A stretch of 64,000 bases of DNA from Pseudobacter sp. (GCA_017849455.1 JAFIGX010000022.1:496001-560000); one strand, 5' to 3'; positions 1-8,428 are shown, numbered from the stretch's first letter. The notes: generated by a model from the letters alone, not told the origin. Numbers and translations: made by a program.

Positions 1-698
1 ATGATGGTTACCTGCAATAATTTCCTTTCACTCAGTTGTGTTTCCGGATCGAAGATGCGGATGGAATCCACATCGTTGCCGAATAGTTCCACACGGTAGG
101 GCTTATCATTGCCGAATGAATAGATATCGAGAATGCCTCCACGAAGTGCAAACTGCCCGGGTTCATATACGAAATCCGTTCTCTCGAAGCCGTAGCTCAC
201 CATTTGCTGCATCAGTCCGTCCACATCGATCGTATCGCCCGTTTTGAGGTAGATGATATTGCCCGATAAAGTGCCGGGCAGCACTACTTTTTCAAAAAGG
301 GCTTCAGGGTAAGTGATCAACGCGCCGATGCGATTGCCGCCCTGTGCCGAGAACCTGGTAAGTGCCTCTGTGCGCAGCATTACGTGCGAAGGGTTGAGCA
401 AACGGAAATTCTTCCTGTTCTTGAAGGAAGAAGGGAAGAAAAAGATATTGAGCGCATTGGTAAGGTTTTCCAGGGAATTATGCAGATAGGCGGCGGATTC
501 GGCATCTTCACAGATCACGAGGTGATTGAGCTGACTGGAAGATGGGCCCTGGAAGATGGTGCCGATCATGAAGGCCGGTGAGCTGCCCTGGAGGTCCTTA
601 CAAAAAATATGTTGGGGGTGGGCAAAAGAAAGCCTGTCCGCCAGTTGAAAAAGGCGGGGGTCATTTTTAAAAGCATCCAGCAGGGACTGCAAATTCAT
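1..698 (-). CDS. mfd: Transcription-repair coupling factor Mfd, N-terminal part (cut by window start)
   Basis: Reading the minus strand from the ATG at 698 gives an uninterrupted frame of about 232 codons to the window edge. Mfd is an ATP-driven translocase that removes RNA polymerase stalled at DNA lesions and recruits the UvrA excision machinery. The visible part is the UvrB-like N-terminal module. Near residues 175-225 it has a Y-G-F-x-R-T-D-F-V-x-E-P-G-Q-F-A-x-R-G-G-I-x-D stretch followed by VELFGNDVDSIR, both hallmarks of the Mfd/UvrB fold. The RNA-polymerase-interacting and helicase domains lie outside the window. It is divergent from the oxidoreductase at 905. Recognition is firm; the product cannot be checked for completeness. 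Confidence 0.9.
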   Translation of the reverse strand, partial: MNLQSLLDAFKNDPRLFQLADRLSFAHPQHIFCKDLQGSSPAFMIGTIFQGPSSSQLNHLVICEDAESAAYLHNSLENLTNALNIFFFPSSFKNRKNFRLLNPSHVMLRTEALTRFSAQGGNRIGALITYPEALFEKVVLPGTLSGNIIYLKTGDTIDVDGLMQQMVSYGFERTDFVYEPGQFALRGGILDIYSFGNDKPYRVELFGNDVDSIRIFDPETQLSERKLLQVTI

Positions 699-730
699 AA
701 CGGCGGCGCAAAGGTACGGAGAAAAGAGAA

Positions 731-869
731 GTTGGCAGTGGGCAATTTGCAGTTGGCAGTTTGTACCAGGTCTCTTAAAAGGTTTATGAATTGCCTGCTG
801 CCCAGGTATAACAAACCATTTAACCATACCAGGGACAAACTGCAAATTGCGAACTGCCTACTGCCTACT
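731..869. repeat. Inverted intergenic repeat, GGCAGT/TTTGCAGT word family (copy 1)
   Basis: The left arm (731-763) is built from the words GTTGGCAGT and GGCAATTTGCAGT. The right arm (835-869) carries the complement, with small indels between the words. The arms enclose about 70 bp. A second member of the same family lies at 34551-34659. This copy sits in the divergent space between mfd and the 905 gene, so it is unlikely to be only a terminator. Confidence 0.75.
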
Positions 870-904
870 TAACGAAATGTTGTATATTTAAAAAAAACCG
901 CTCT

Positions 905-1663
905 ATGGCTCAACCCTGGCGGACCGGCAAGGTCATCCGCATATTGAATGAAACATCAAATACAAGGCGCTACTGGATACAGGTCCCGGAACTGGAGCGG
1001 TTCGATTTCACGCCAGGGCAATTTGTTACCCTCGATCTGCCCATTCACGAAAAACCCGCCAGGCGCTGGCGGAGCTATTCCATTGCTTCCTGGCCCGATG
1101 GCACCAATGTTTTCGAGCTGGTGATCGTTCTGCTCGAAGGCGGCGCCGGCACTACCTATATTTTCAATGAAGTGAGGGAGGGCCATGAATTCACTTTCCG
1201 CGGGCCGCAGGGCGTATTCGTGCTGCCGGAAACGATCGACCGGGATATCTTTTTTATCTGCACCGGTACTGGCGTAGCCCCATTCCGCAGCATGAGCCAC
1301 CATTTGATGAACCATAATATCAGCCATGAGAATATCTACCTGCTATTCGGATGCAGGAAATTCGGGGATGCGCTCTATCACCAGGAGTTAAAGGAACTGG
1401 CGCAAAAAATACCTTCATTCCAATATATTCCTACCTATTCAAGAGAGGAGCCGGGAGAACATCACACCGGCTATGTTCACCAGATCTATGAAGATATATG
1501 CAAAAAAAATATATTGCCGGCTTCCGGTAATGGCGACCAGCCAGTGGTAAAACCTGCCTTATTTTTCCTTTGCGGATGGAAAAATATGATCGATGAGGCC
1601 AAACAAAGGATCCAGTCACTGGGATATGACAGGAAATCGATCCACCAGGAATTATACGGTTGA
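905..1663 (+). CDS. FAD-dependent ferredoxin/flavodoxin-NADP+ reductase family protein
   Basis: This is a 252-residue cytosolic flavoprotein of the ferredoxin-NADP+ reductase superfamily. It would pass electrons between NAD(P)H and a one-electron carrier. The N-terminal beta-barrel has the flavin signature R-x-Y-S-I-A-S near residue 58, after PGQFVTLDLP. The NAD(P) domain has GTGVAPFRSM near residue 121 and a typical late L-F-G-C-R motif. The C-terminus ends in an aromatic residue followed by Gly (ELYG). No iron-sulfur or extra domain is visible, so it is a bare reductase module. The start ATG follows an AT-rich leader. It stands alone, with no partner ferredoxin next to it, so the physiological electron partner is unknown. 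Confidence 0.82.
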   Translation: MAQPWRTGKVIRILNETSNTRRYWIQVPELERFDFTPGQFVTLDLPIHEKPARRWRSYSIASWPDGTNVFELVIVLLEGGAGTTYIFNEVREGHEFTFRGPQGVFVLPETIDRDIFFICTGTGVAPFRSMSHHLMNHNISHENIYLLFGCRKFGDALYHQELKELAQKIPSFQYIPTYSREEPGEHHTGYVHQIYEDICKKNILPASGNGDQPVVKPALFFLCGWKNMIDEAKQRIQSLGYDRKSIHQELYG

Positions 1664-1719
1664 GCAGATGGCCCTGGTAAAGGCCAGCAGGGAAGGGGAA
1701 ATGGTAGTGTTTACGGCTG

Positions 1720-2046
1720 CTAGGAATGTTTCTTCATGGCCGATTGCTGGGAGTGTAGCTGTTTCCTCATAGGCATTTCGGGAGTTGAAGCCTTTTTTTC
1801 GTCTTTAGAACTGTTCATGGGAATGACCGGGATGGTCACGGATTTCAGGGATTGCTCCAGAAGGGCTTTTTCCTTTTGCAGGTCCAGGATATCAGCGTGA
1901 TTGGTAAGCATTTCCGATTCCAGCTCGCTAACCTTTCTCCTCCACTTTTTAAGCTGTCCACTCCGGATCAGAAAACCAAGTAAGAACGAACCAATGATAA
2001 CAACGCCTAGCACGAGTACATTCACAGGAATAGTAATTGCAAGCAT
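1720..2046 (-). CDS. Small membrane-anchored coiled-coil protein of unknown function
   Basis: This 108-residue protein has one N-terminal transmembrane segment (about residues 3-27, rich in V/L/I/G). A basic R-S-G-x-L-K-K-W-R-R stretch follows, then a heptad-like coiled coil (about 36-68). The tail is Ser/Lys/Met-rich and low in complexity. The basic residues after the membrane segment predict a cytoplasmic C-terminus. I do not recognise a named family; the architecture resembles the small LapA-like or apparatus-anchoring proteins common in Bacteroidota. It is convergent with the reductase gene and lies downstream of glyS on the same strand, about 150 bp away. Confidence 0.6.
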   Translation of the reverse strand: MLAITIPVNVLVLGVVIIGSFLLGFLIRSGQLKKWRRKVSELESEMLTNHADILDLQKEKALLEQSLKSVTIPVIPMNSSKDEKKASTPEMPMRKQLHSQQSAMKKHS

Positions 2047-2200
2047 AATTTAGCTTATTTAGGGTATGAACAGATTTCTTCTGCGCTACTTTAATATAAA
2101 CGAGCAATAACCGGGAATTAGTTTCCCATAGGATGGCAAAAATTTCATCAGAGTGAAGTTGTCAGGCGTGTAACAATTCGAACGGGCAATTCAAAATTAA

Positions 2201-3640
2201 TTATATTATTTGTTTTTCAATAATTTCTTTGATTTTATTTATAGGTACCCTTTCCTGCTCCATCGTATCTCTGTACCTGATAGTAACTGTTTGATCCTCT
2301 TTCGTTTGATGATCAACGGTTACGCAAAAGGGCGTTCCGATGGCATCCATCCGGCGATAACGCTTCCCGATCGTATCTTTCTCCTCATAAAAACAGTAAA
2401 AATACGGTTTGCAATTGTCAATGATCTCCCGCGCTATTTCGGGCAAGCCGTCCTTTTTCGTCAATGGCAGTACCGCCAGCTTGATGGGGGCCAGTTTCGG
2501 CGGGAAGCTCAATACCACCCGGCTGTCCTGCTTTTCGGGGGTGCTGAGGTCCTGCTCGGTATAGGCATGGCTTAACACCATCAGCACGGTCCTGTCGAGG
2601 CCAATGGACGTTTCAATTACATAAGGAATATAATTCTGATTGATCTCGGGATCGAAATACTGCATTTTCTTTTTGCTGTATTCCTGGTGGTTACGGAGAT
2701 CGAAATCGGTGCGGGAATGGATCCCTTCCACTTCCTTGAAACCGATCGGGAATTCAAATTCGATATCGCAGGCCGCATCGGCATAATGTGCCAGCTTCAC
2801 ATGGTCATGGAAACGATATTTTTCAGAAGGGATACCCAGGCTCAGGTGCCATTTCATTCTTTCGGCCTTCCAGTACTCGTACCATTCTTTCTGTGTTCCG
2901 GGGCGGATGAAGAATTGCATTTCCATCTGCTCGAATTCACGCATCCGGAAGATGAATTGCCTCGCCACGATCTCATTGCGGAATGCTTTCCCGGTCTGCG
3001 CTATCCCGAACGGGACCTTCATTCTCCCGGTCTTCTGTACATTCAGGAAGTTCACGAATATCCCCTGGGCGGTTTCGGGGCGAAGATATATCTCGCTGGC
3101 TTCATCCGTTACGCTTCCCAGTTGGGTGGAGAACATCAGGTTGAACTGTCGTACATCGGTCCAGTTAGATGTGCCACTGATGCCGCATTTTATCTTGCTG
3201 TCTTCAATCAGTTTTTTGATGCCATCGAAATCACTGGCGGCCAGCAGTTGGTCCATTTTTGCCAGTACAGCCTCAGCCTCTTCTTTCTTACCTGCTTTCT
3301 CCAGGTCGTCGGCATAGGCTTCGATGAGGTGGTCTACCCGGTAACGTTTCTTGCTGTCCTTGTTATCGATCATCGGATCGCTGAAGTTGTCCACGTGGCC
3401 ACTGGCCTTCCAGGTAGTGGGGTGCATGAAGATGGCAGCATCGATCCCCACAATATTTTCCTGCAACTGGGTCATGCTCTTCCACCAGTAATCCTTGATA
3501 TTTTTCTTCAGCTCACTGCCCCACTGGCCGTAGTCATACACGGCGCTCAACCCATCATAAATCTCACTCGACTGGAATATAAATCCATATTCTTTACAAT
3601 GTGATATGATCGCCTGAAATCTGTTATTGTCTGTTGCCAT
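2201..3640 (-). CDS. glyS: Glycyl-tRNA synthetase, single-chain (alpha2) type
   Basis: This class II aminoacyl-tRNA synthetase charges tRNA-Gly. It is the eukaryote/archaea-like single-chain type used by Bacteroidota, not the alpha-beta GlyQS. The protein opens with the family's characteristic region (G-F-I-F-x-S-S-E-I-Y-x-G near residue 20). Class II motifs follow: R-P-E-T-A-Q-G-I-F near the middle and G-x-A-F-R-N-E motif 2. The C-terminal anticodon-binding domain includes FCVTVDHQTKEDQTVTIRYR. A longer frame extends 32 codons upstream to 3736. The ATG at 3640 is preferred because MATDNNRF begins the family-conserved N-terminus and the extension looks non-coding. Length is 479 residues, close to the family norm. 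Confidence 0.93.
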   Translation of the reverse strand: MATDNNRFQAIISHCKEYGFIFQSSEIYDGLSAVYDYGQWGSELKKNIKDYWWKSMTQLQENIVGIDAAIFMHPTTWKASGHVDNFSDPMIDNKDSKKRYRVDHLIEAYADDLEKAGKKEEAEAVLAKMDQLLAASDFDGIKKLIEDSKIKCGISGTSNWTDVRQFNLMFSTQLGSVTDEASEIYLRPETAQGIFVNFLNVQKTGRMKVPFGIAQTGKAFRNEIVARQFIFRMREFEQMEMQFFIRPGTQKEWYEYWKAERMKWHLSLGIPSEKYRFHDHVKLAHYADAACDIEFEFPIGFKEVEGIHSRTDFDLRNHQEYSKKKMQYFDPEINQNYIPYVIETSIGLDRTVLMVLSHAYTEQDLSTPEKQDSRVVLSFPPKLAPIKLAVLPLTKKDGLPEIAREIIDNCKPYFYCFYEEKDTIGKRYRRMDAIGTPFCVTVDHQTKEDQTVTIRYRDTMEQERVPINKIKEIIEKQII

Positions 3641-3712
3641 AGTGGACAAAGATAAGAGATAGGCTTGCATCTTCCACATGCAGACATTATATTTGATACA
3701 AATCCATCCCTT

Positions 3713-4048
3713 ATGACGAACACCGAAAAGCTCCATATCGAGATCGAAAAACAGGTAGCAGCCGGATTCAGCAACCCGGAGATCCGACAGAACCTGCTCT
3801 CACAGCAGTTCACCACAGAAGAGATCGATGCAGCCTTCAAACAATCCAGTGTAAGCGCAGCCAATGGAAATAAAGCAGGCAAGATCGGTTTCCTTTCCCT
3901 GCTGATTTCGATTTACTTTATCTTCAATGGCCTCATGAAAATGAGCAAGTACCCATCCGGAAGCGGTATGCACACCTGGGGCATCATATTGTTACTCGCA
4001 GGGGTAGCCGGCGGCATCTGGAAGGTGGCCGATATGGTAAGAAAATAA
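3713..4048 (+). CDS. Small two-helix membrane protein with N-terminal helical-bundle motif
   Basis: This 111-residue protein starts at the ATG at 3713; an in-frame ATG at 3665 would add 16 residues without visible function. Residues 1-40 (EIEKQVAAGFSNPEIRQNLL and the segment after it) look like a short UBA/CUE-like three-helix unit. That type of segment occurs before membrane helices in several Bacteroidota hypotheticals. Two transmembrane segments follow (about 58-74 and 88-105), with a short loop between. The function is unknown. It is divergent from glyS and its stop lies 5 bp from the stop of the convergent pyrophosphohydrolase gene. Confidence 0.6.
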   Translation: MTNTEKLHIEIEKQVAAGFSNPEIRQNLLSQQFTTEEIDAAFKQSSVSAANGNKAGKIGFLSLLISIYFIFNGLMKMSKYPSGSGMHTWGIILLLAGVAGGIWKVADMVRK

Positions 4049-4053
4049 TGGGA

Positions 4054-4401
4054 TCATTGCAGCTTCTCATTCCCCTTGTGCCTGTCCGCATCGCGGATAT
4101 TTTTCTTTTCGAAATTTTTCCGCAAGGCCTCCGTAAGATTCACTCCTGTTTGGTTGGCCAGGCAGATCAATACCCATAGCACATCGGCCATTTCATCGGC
4201 CAGGTCCCTGTTCTTATCGGATTCCTTGAACGATTGGTCGCCATATTGCCGGGCCATGATCCTCGCCAGCTCGCCTACCTCTTCCGTGAGAATGGCCATA
4301 TTGGTAAGCTCACTGAAATAACGAACGCCTACAGTCCTGATCCAATGATCTACCTGGTCCTGGGCCTGTTGAAGTGTGATATTGTCTGAACCTGGATTCA
4401 T
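4054..4401 (-). CDS. MazG-like nucleotide pyrophosphohydrolase
   Basis: This 115-residue all-alpha NTP pyrophosphohydrolase is of the MazG/iMazG type. Such enzymes hydrolyse (d)NTPs to monophosphate and pyrophosphate, with Mg2+ held by acidic residues. The metal-binding pattern is visible as E-E-V-G-E-L-A (about residues 42-48) and L-A-D-E-M-A-D-V-L-W (about 67-76), that is E-x-x-E followed by E-x-x-D. The single domain fits the short house-cleaning forms. The first five codons overlap the left arm of an inverted repeat (4387-4416), so the extreme N-terminus may be repeat-derived. The substrate cannot be told from the sequence. Confidence 0.82.
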   Translation of the reverse strand: MNPGSDNITLQQAQDQVDHWIRTVGVRYFSELTNMAILTEEVGELARIMARQYGDQSFKESDKNRDLADEMADVLWVLICLANQTGVNLTEALRKNFEKKNIRDADRHKGNEKLQ

Positions 4402-4539
4402 GGGATGAATGTGATTTATAGGAAAAGTCGTTGAATGAGTAAATACTGGATGAAGATAATATTTTTAACGGCTTGTGAAGTGATCGATTCATCGGCGAAT
4501 AGTCCCAGGAATCCACTAAATCCCATCAATCCTGGTTCA
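4387..4539. repeat. Inverted repeat of GGGATT-type words between dtd and the pyrophosphohydrolase gene
   Basis: Left arm 4387-4416 and the reverse complement of 4510-4539 agree at about 23 of 30 positions, both beginning TGAACC-GGATT-ATGGGAT. The right arm contains the TGA stop of dtd, and the left arm contains the start codon of the pyrophosphohydrolase gene. The words resemble those of the perfect repeat at 21584-21767. Confidence 0.7.
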
Positions 4540-4989
4540 TACCCTGTTCTTGCTATCGATCACGATCGTTACCGGACCATCATTCAGCAAAGACACTTTC
4601 ATGTCCGCGCCGAATTCACCGGTATATATTTTCTTCCCCAATTCCTTTTCCAGTTGCCCGATCATTCTTTCATATACCGGGATGGCCTTTTCAGGTTTGC
4701 TGGCCCCGATATAGGAAGGCCGGTTCCCTTTTTTGGTAGAGGCCTGCAGGGTGAACTGGCTTACCAGCAGGATATCTCCCCCATCCTCTTTCACCGACAG
4801 GTTCATGACCCCATTCTGGTCATTGAAAATACGGAGGTTCACGATCTTGCCGCTCAGCCATCCGATGTCTTCGTCCCCGTCCGCATCCTCTATCCCGATC
4901 AATACCAGCAAACCCTTTCCGATGGAAGCCCGTATACTTTGTTGTATAACGACATTGGCCTCCGATACCCGTTGTATTACTGCACGCAT
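4537..4989 (-). CDS. dtd: D-aminoacyl-tRNA deacylase
   Basis: Dtd hydrolyses D-amino acids (and achiral glycine mischarged on tRNA-Ala) from tRNA and so guards translational chirality. The 150-residue length and start MRAVIQRVSEANV are typical. Both catalytic signatures are present: S-Q-F-T-L near residue 78 and the N-x-G-P-V-T cross-subunit motif near residue 137. It is divergent from arfB, with only 30 bp between the two starts, and both act on translation. The stop codon lies inside the inner end of an inverted repeat arm. Confidence 0.93.
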   Translation of the reverse strand: MRAVIQRVSEANVVIQQSIRASIGKGLLVLIGIEDADGDEDIGWLSGKIVNLRIFNDQNGVMNLSVKEDGGDILLVSQFTLQASTKKGNRPSYIGASKPEKAIPVYERMIGQLEKELGKKIYTGEFGADMKVSLLNDGPVTIVIDSKNRV

Positions 4990-5019
4990 AGCTCCATGAA
5001 TATATTTTATCTTTATGGG

Positions 5020-5427
5020 ATGAAGATAGACGTTTCAAAAGAAATACAATTCAAAACGGCCAGGAGCGGCGGAAAAGGAGGCCAGAACGTGAACAAGGTA
5101 GAAACCATGGTAGAAGGATATTTTCATATTGATAATTCACTGATTCTTAGTGTTGACCAAAAAGCAACCCTGCAGAAAAAGTTAGCTTCCAAGGTAAATT
5201 CGGAAGGATTTTTGCAAGTAAAGAGCCAGGTGCACCGGTCGCAACTGGACAATAAGCTGGAAACGATCAAAAAGATCAATACGCTGATTGAACAGGCGCT
5301 GAAAAAGGAGAAAAAACGCATCGCGACCAAACCTTCTGCCATCGTGAAAGAAAAAAGACTCGAAGCCAAAAAGAAACAATCACAGCAGAAACAAAGCCGG
5401 CAAAAAATTCGCCGCTCTGAATTCTAA
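5020..5427 (+). CDS. arfB: Alternative ribosome-rescue factor ArfB (YaeJ-type peptidyl-tRNA hydrolase)
   Basis: ArfB releases the nascent chain from ribosomes stalled without a stop codon. The 135-residue protein carries the catalytic G-G-Q (SGGKGGQNVNKV, about residues 17-28), which hydrolyses the peptidyl-tRNA ester. It ends in a strongly basic, flexible tail (about 90-135, rich in K, R and Q) of the kind that enters the empty mRNA channel. The open frame extends to 4435, but the stretch upstream of MKIDVSKEI is the antisense of dtd. The ATG at 5020 is therefore chosen and gives the normal family length. Confidence 0.9.
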   Translation: MKIDVSKEIQFKTARSGGKGGQNVNKVETMVEGYFHIDNSLILSVDQKATLQKKLASKVNSEGFLQVKSQVHRSQLDNKLETIKKINTLIEQALKKEKKRIATKPSAIVKEKRLEAKKKQSQQKQSRQKIRRSEF

Positions 5428-5443
5428 CCTAAACCAGGAATCT

Positions 5444-6250
5444 ATGAAAGTCAACCGCCAACCACTGCCGATATGCCTGCCAGCCATCCTTGTTGCCATA
5501 TCGATCATCGCCACCCTCGGCGCCTGCCAGCGCGAGCTTCATTTCGATCCCGTCAAAGATCCCGATCATAATATCCTGCTCAGGTTCAGGCCCATCGTCG
5601 GGTATGATAGCGTGAAACTGAATTTCGGCGATACCTACAAGAACGCTTTCAATGAGAACTATACCGTAAAGGCCTTCAAATTCTATATTTACGGGATCGA
5701 GCTGATCAATACCGATTCCGGCAAGACTTTCACCATCTCGAACGACAAATATTTTCTCGTCAACTTCCAGGATTCGGCCTCCACAGTGCTGCCTTTGAGT
5801 ATTCTACCATATAAGTATAACCGCATTTCCTTCTTCATCGGGGTGGATAGTGCCCGTAACGTAAGCGGCGCCCAGACCGATGCACTCGACCCTGCCAATG
5901 GTATGTTCTGGACCTGGAATACCGGCTACATCATGGCCAAGCTCGAAGGGAATTCCCCTGTTTCCACTTCGCCCGGCAAAATGTTCGAATACCATATCGG
6001 CGGATTCCGCACCGGCGAGAATGTTGTTCAGAAGATCACCCTGCTATTCCCCTATGCACAGAATATCGATATGAAGTCGGGCAAGACCACCGACATGACC
6101 ATCACCGCCGATGTAAATGCCTGGTTCAGCAACCCGCACGATATCAAGATCAGCGCCAATTCCGCTGTAATGACGCCCGGCCCTCTCGCCATGCAGATCG
6201 CTGAAAATTATTCGAAAATGTTTACGGTCGTGGAGATCAAAAACGACTAG
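5444..6250 (+). CDS. MbnP-like copper-associated lipoprotein
   Basis: This 268-residue protein has a lipoprotein signal (residues 1-28, lipobox L-G-A-C). The mature part matches the MbnP family pattern: an early F-x-P-I-V-G-Y stretch, K-F-Y-I-Y-G-I-E-L near residue 80, and the tryptophan-rich G-M-F-W-T-W-N-T-G-Y near residue 151. In characterised pairs, MbnP binds copper after the diheme enzyme MbnH oxidises one of its tryptophans to kynurenine. The next gene, two bases downstream, encodes a diheme peroxidase of the right family, which supports the assignment by context. Which tryptophan would be modified cannot be told here. It is likely anchored to a membrane facing the periplasm. Confidence 0.72.
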   Translation: MKVNRQPLPICLPAILVAISIIATLGACQRELHFDPVKDPDHNILLRFRPIVGYDSVKLNFGDTYKNAFNENYTVKAFKFYIYGIELINTDSGKTFTISNDKYFLVNFQDSASTVLPLSILPYKYNRISFFIGVDSARNVSGAQTDALDPANGMFWTWNTGYIMAKLEGNSPVSTSPGKMFEYHIGGFRTGENVVQKITLLFPYAQNIDMKSGKTTDMTITADVNAWFSNPHDIKISANSAVMTPGPLAMQIAENYSKMFTVVEIKND

Positions 6251-6252
6251 AT

Positions 6253-7302
6253 GTGACCGTTAGATTGACCATACTGATTGCTTTGCTGATGGTACTGGGA
6301 GCAGTAGTGGTCAACGCCTGTAAAAAATCAGGAGGGGAAAATACCAACCAGCCCGATGCTATCAGCTTTACAGTTCCACCCGGTTTTCCCCCACCCCAAT
6401 ATACTTTTGCCGGCAACCCCCTCACCCAACAGGGATTCGACCTCGGCAAGAAATTATTCTACGACGGTCGTTTATCGAAAGACGGCAATTTCCCCTGCGC
6501 CTCCTGCCACCAGCAGTTTGCCGCCTTTGCCACCTACGATCATACCCTGAGCCATGGATTCAATAACCAGTTCACCCTGCGCAATGCGCCCGGCATTTTC
6601 AATATGGCCTGGCAACAACAATTCCATTGGGATGGAGGCATCGTTAACCTGGAGGTACAACCGCTGGCGCCGATCACTGCTCCCAATGAAATGGCAGAGG
6701 ATATCGGCAATGTGATCAACAAACTGAAGCAGGACGGTGCTTACAAACAAATGTTCAAAGCTGCTTTCGGCGATGAGACCATCAATAGTCAGCGCATGCT
6801 GCTCGCATTGACACAGTTCGTGGCCAGCATGGTCTCCGCCAATTCCAAATACGATAAGGTGAAGCGGGGAGAATCCAGCTTCAAACCAGATGAAGAGAAT
6901 GGTTATGCCATTTTCAAGGCCAAATGCGCAGCCTGCCACGCAGAGCCCCTGTTCACCGATAACAGTTTTCGCAATACCGGCCTGCCGGTAGATCCAACCA
7001 TCAACGATTTCGGCCGCATGCGCATCACCCATAAAAAAGAGGATTCACTGAAATTCAAAGTGCCGAGCCTCCGCAATGTATACCTCACTTTTCCCTATGG
7101 CCACGATGGCCGCTTCCTCTCTATCTCCCAGGTGCTGGAACATTATAATAGCGGTGTGCAGAACAGCGCCACCGTCGATCCGCTGGTGAAGAACAGGATC
7201 CCGCTCAGCAATGTGGAAGTATATTACCTGCAACAGTTCCTCCGCACATTGACGGATTCCACCTTACTGAAAGATCCCCGTTTCGCGCCACCCGGTCAAT
7301 AA
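6253..7302 (+). CDS. Diheme cytochrome c peroxidase/MauG family lipoprotein (MbnH candidate)
   Basis: This 349-residue periplasmic protein has two c-type haem sites: C-A-S-C-H (about residues 82-86) and C-A-A-C-H (about 225-229). Domain order and length fit the diheme peroxidase/MauG superfamily. Members either reduce H2O2 or, like MauG and MbnH, use a bis-Fe(IV) state to oxidise a protein tryptophan. The start is a GTG at 6253, just after the mbnP-like stop. It opens a hydrophobic signal ending V-N-A-C, so it is probably a lipoprotein. The tight coupling to the MbnP-like gene favours the MbnH role over a stand-alone peroxidase. Confidence 0.8.
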   Translation: MTVRLTILIALLMVLGAVVVNACKKSGGENTNQPDAISFTVPPGFPPPQYTFAGNPLTQQGFDLGKKLFYDGRLSKDGNFPCASCHQQFAAFATYDHTLSHGFNNQFTLRNAPGIFNMAWQQQFHWDGGIVNLEVQPLAPITAPNEMAEDIGNVINKLKQDGAYKQMFKAAFGDETINSQRMLLALTQFVASMVSANSKYDKVKRGESSFKPDEENGYAIFKAKCAACHAEPLFTDNSFRNTGLPVDPTINDFGRMRITHKKEDSLKFKVPSLRNVYLTFPYGHDGRFLSISQVLEHYNSGVQNSATVDPLVKNRIPLSNVEVYYLQQFLRTLTDSTLLKDPRFAPPGQ

Positions 7303-7367
7303 AATATTAATTGGCACGCAGATCAGTAAAGCCACGTAATTTTATTCTCCCGATCAAAAAATGAACT

Positions 7368-7847
7368 ATGAAAAATATTCCCAGCTTATATGAATGGGCC
7401 GGCGGACAGGAAGTTTTCGAAAAACTGACCTCCGTTTTTTATGATAAGGTGCTGAAAGATGAATTGCTTTCTCCTTTATTCAAAAATATGTCGCCCCAAC
7501 ATAGCCGGCATGTAGCCCATTTCATTGCCGAAGTCTTCGGTGGCCCCAAACTGTATTCGGAGGGCGATCATGGTAGCCACGCAGAAATGGTGGCCCATCA
7601 TATCGGTAAGATGCTCGACGAAACCAAAAGGCAACGATGGATCGGGTTGCTGCTGCAAAGTGCGGATGAGGTTGGACTGGCCGATGATCCTGAATTCCGT
7701 TCCGCCTTCGTAGGCTATCTCGAATGGGGAAGCCGTATTGCCGTGATCAATTCCACCACCTTCGAAAATCCCATCAAACCCCATGAGCCCATGCCCAAAT
7801 GGGGATGGGGCGAAACCGGTGGGCCTTATGCGCCAGAAGCTCAATAA
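7368..7847 (+). CDS. Truncated (2-on-2) haemoglobin-like protein
   Basis: This 159-residue single-domain globin has the trHb opening S-L-Y-E-W-A-G-G and the segment F-Y-D-K-V-L-K-D-x-L-L-S-P-L-F. F-x-x-x-F-G-G-P-K-L-Y-S follows, with histidines near residue 78 (HAEMVAHHIGK) that include the proximal ligand candidate. W-G-S-R near residue 123 fits group II forms. Such proteins bind O2 or NO and can detoxify reactive species. It follows the mbnP/mbnH-like pair on the same strand after about 65 bp, so all three may respond to the same redox or metal condition. Its last bases overlap the stop of the convergent gene by 7 bp. Confidence 0.82.
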   Translation: MKNIPSLYEWAGGQEVFEKLTSVFYDKVLKDELLSPLFKNMSPQHSRHVAHFIAEVFGGPKLYSEGDHGSHAEMVAHHIGKMLDETKRQRWIGLLLQSADEVGLADDPEFRSAFVGYLEWGSRIAVINSTTFENPIKPHEPMPKWGWGETGGPYAPEAQ

Positions 7848-8428
7848 TAAAAGCTCTTGAAATTCCCTTTCCCATCGTAGGTGACCATGAAAACCCTGTC
7901 CTCCTTTTTCGTCATCACATTCACGGTGATCCTTACACCGTAAGAGGAATCATTGATCGTACCCGGCATGGTTATGCCTATTGCACCTACAATGAGGTCA
8001 CTGAGTTTTTTCTCGAGGGCCACCTTATCGATCGATCTTTTTACCAGTTCGGGGATCAGTTGAAGATCGTTCAGTTCATGCAGGGTGAACATGAAATCCC
8101 GTGGTTGGGCATTGCCTTCGATCTGCAGTCTCGATTCACCGGTGGTCGACCATATCTTTTGTCCCGGCCATTTGATCATCTCTGTAAGTTTACTGGAATC
8201 GACATCTTTGGCAGCGGCCACAGATATGCCAGTTCCGTCTTGCTGGTTAAAGACCAGGAGCAACCTGGTAAAACCCGCTGCAGTTCCAAATTCCCGGTTG
8301 AGGTCCTGTACCAGTTGCACCATTCCCTGGCTCGTGTTGTACAATGGCTCTTTATCTTCAGCATCTTTACAACACAACAGGTTTATACATAACAGATATG
8401 GCAAATAAAACAGGACAGGTCGTTTCAT
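7841..8428 (-). CDS. Putative lipoprotein of unknown function
   Basis: This 195-residue protein begins with a hydrophobic signal ending N-L-L-C-C-K (a candidate lipobox, about residues 17-20), so it is predicted to be exported and lipidated. I recognise no domain. The remainder is a mixed alpha/beta sequence with a regular beta-like C-terminal part (YGVRITVNVMTKKEDRVFMV) ending G-N-F-K-S-F-Y-Y. It is convergent and overlapping with the globin gene. No operon partner is adjacent. Confidence 0.55.
   Translation of the reverse strand: MKRPVLFYLPYLLCINLLCCKDAEDKEPLYNTSQGMVQLVQDLNREFGTAAGFTRLLLVFNQQDGTGISVAAAKDVDSSKLTEMIKWPGQKIWSTTGESRLQIEGNAQPRDFMFTLHELNDLQLIPELVKRSIDKVALEKKLSDLIVGAIGITMPGTINDSSYGVRITVNVMTKKEDRVFMVTYDGKGNFKSFYY

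Noticed and set aside
4435..5019. Long N-terminal extension of the arfB frame
   Set aside because: The stretch is the antisense of dtd and would give a release factor with about 195 foreign residues; the ATG at 5020 restores family length.
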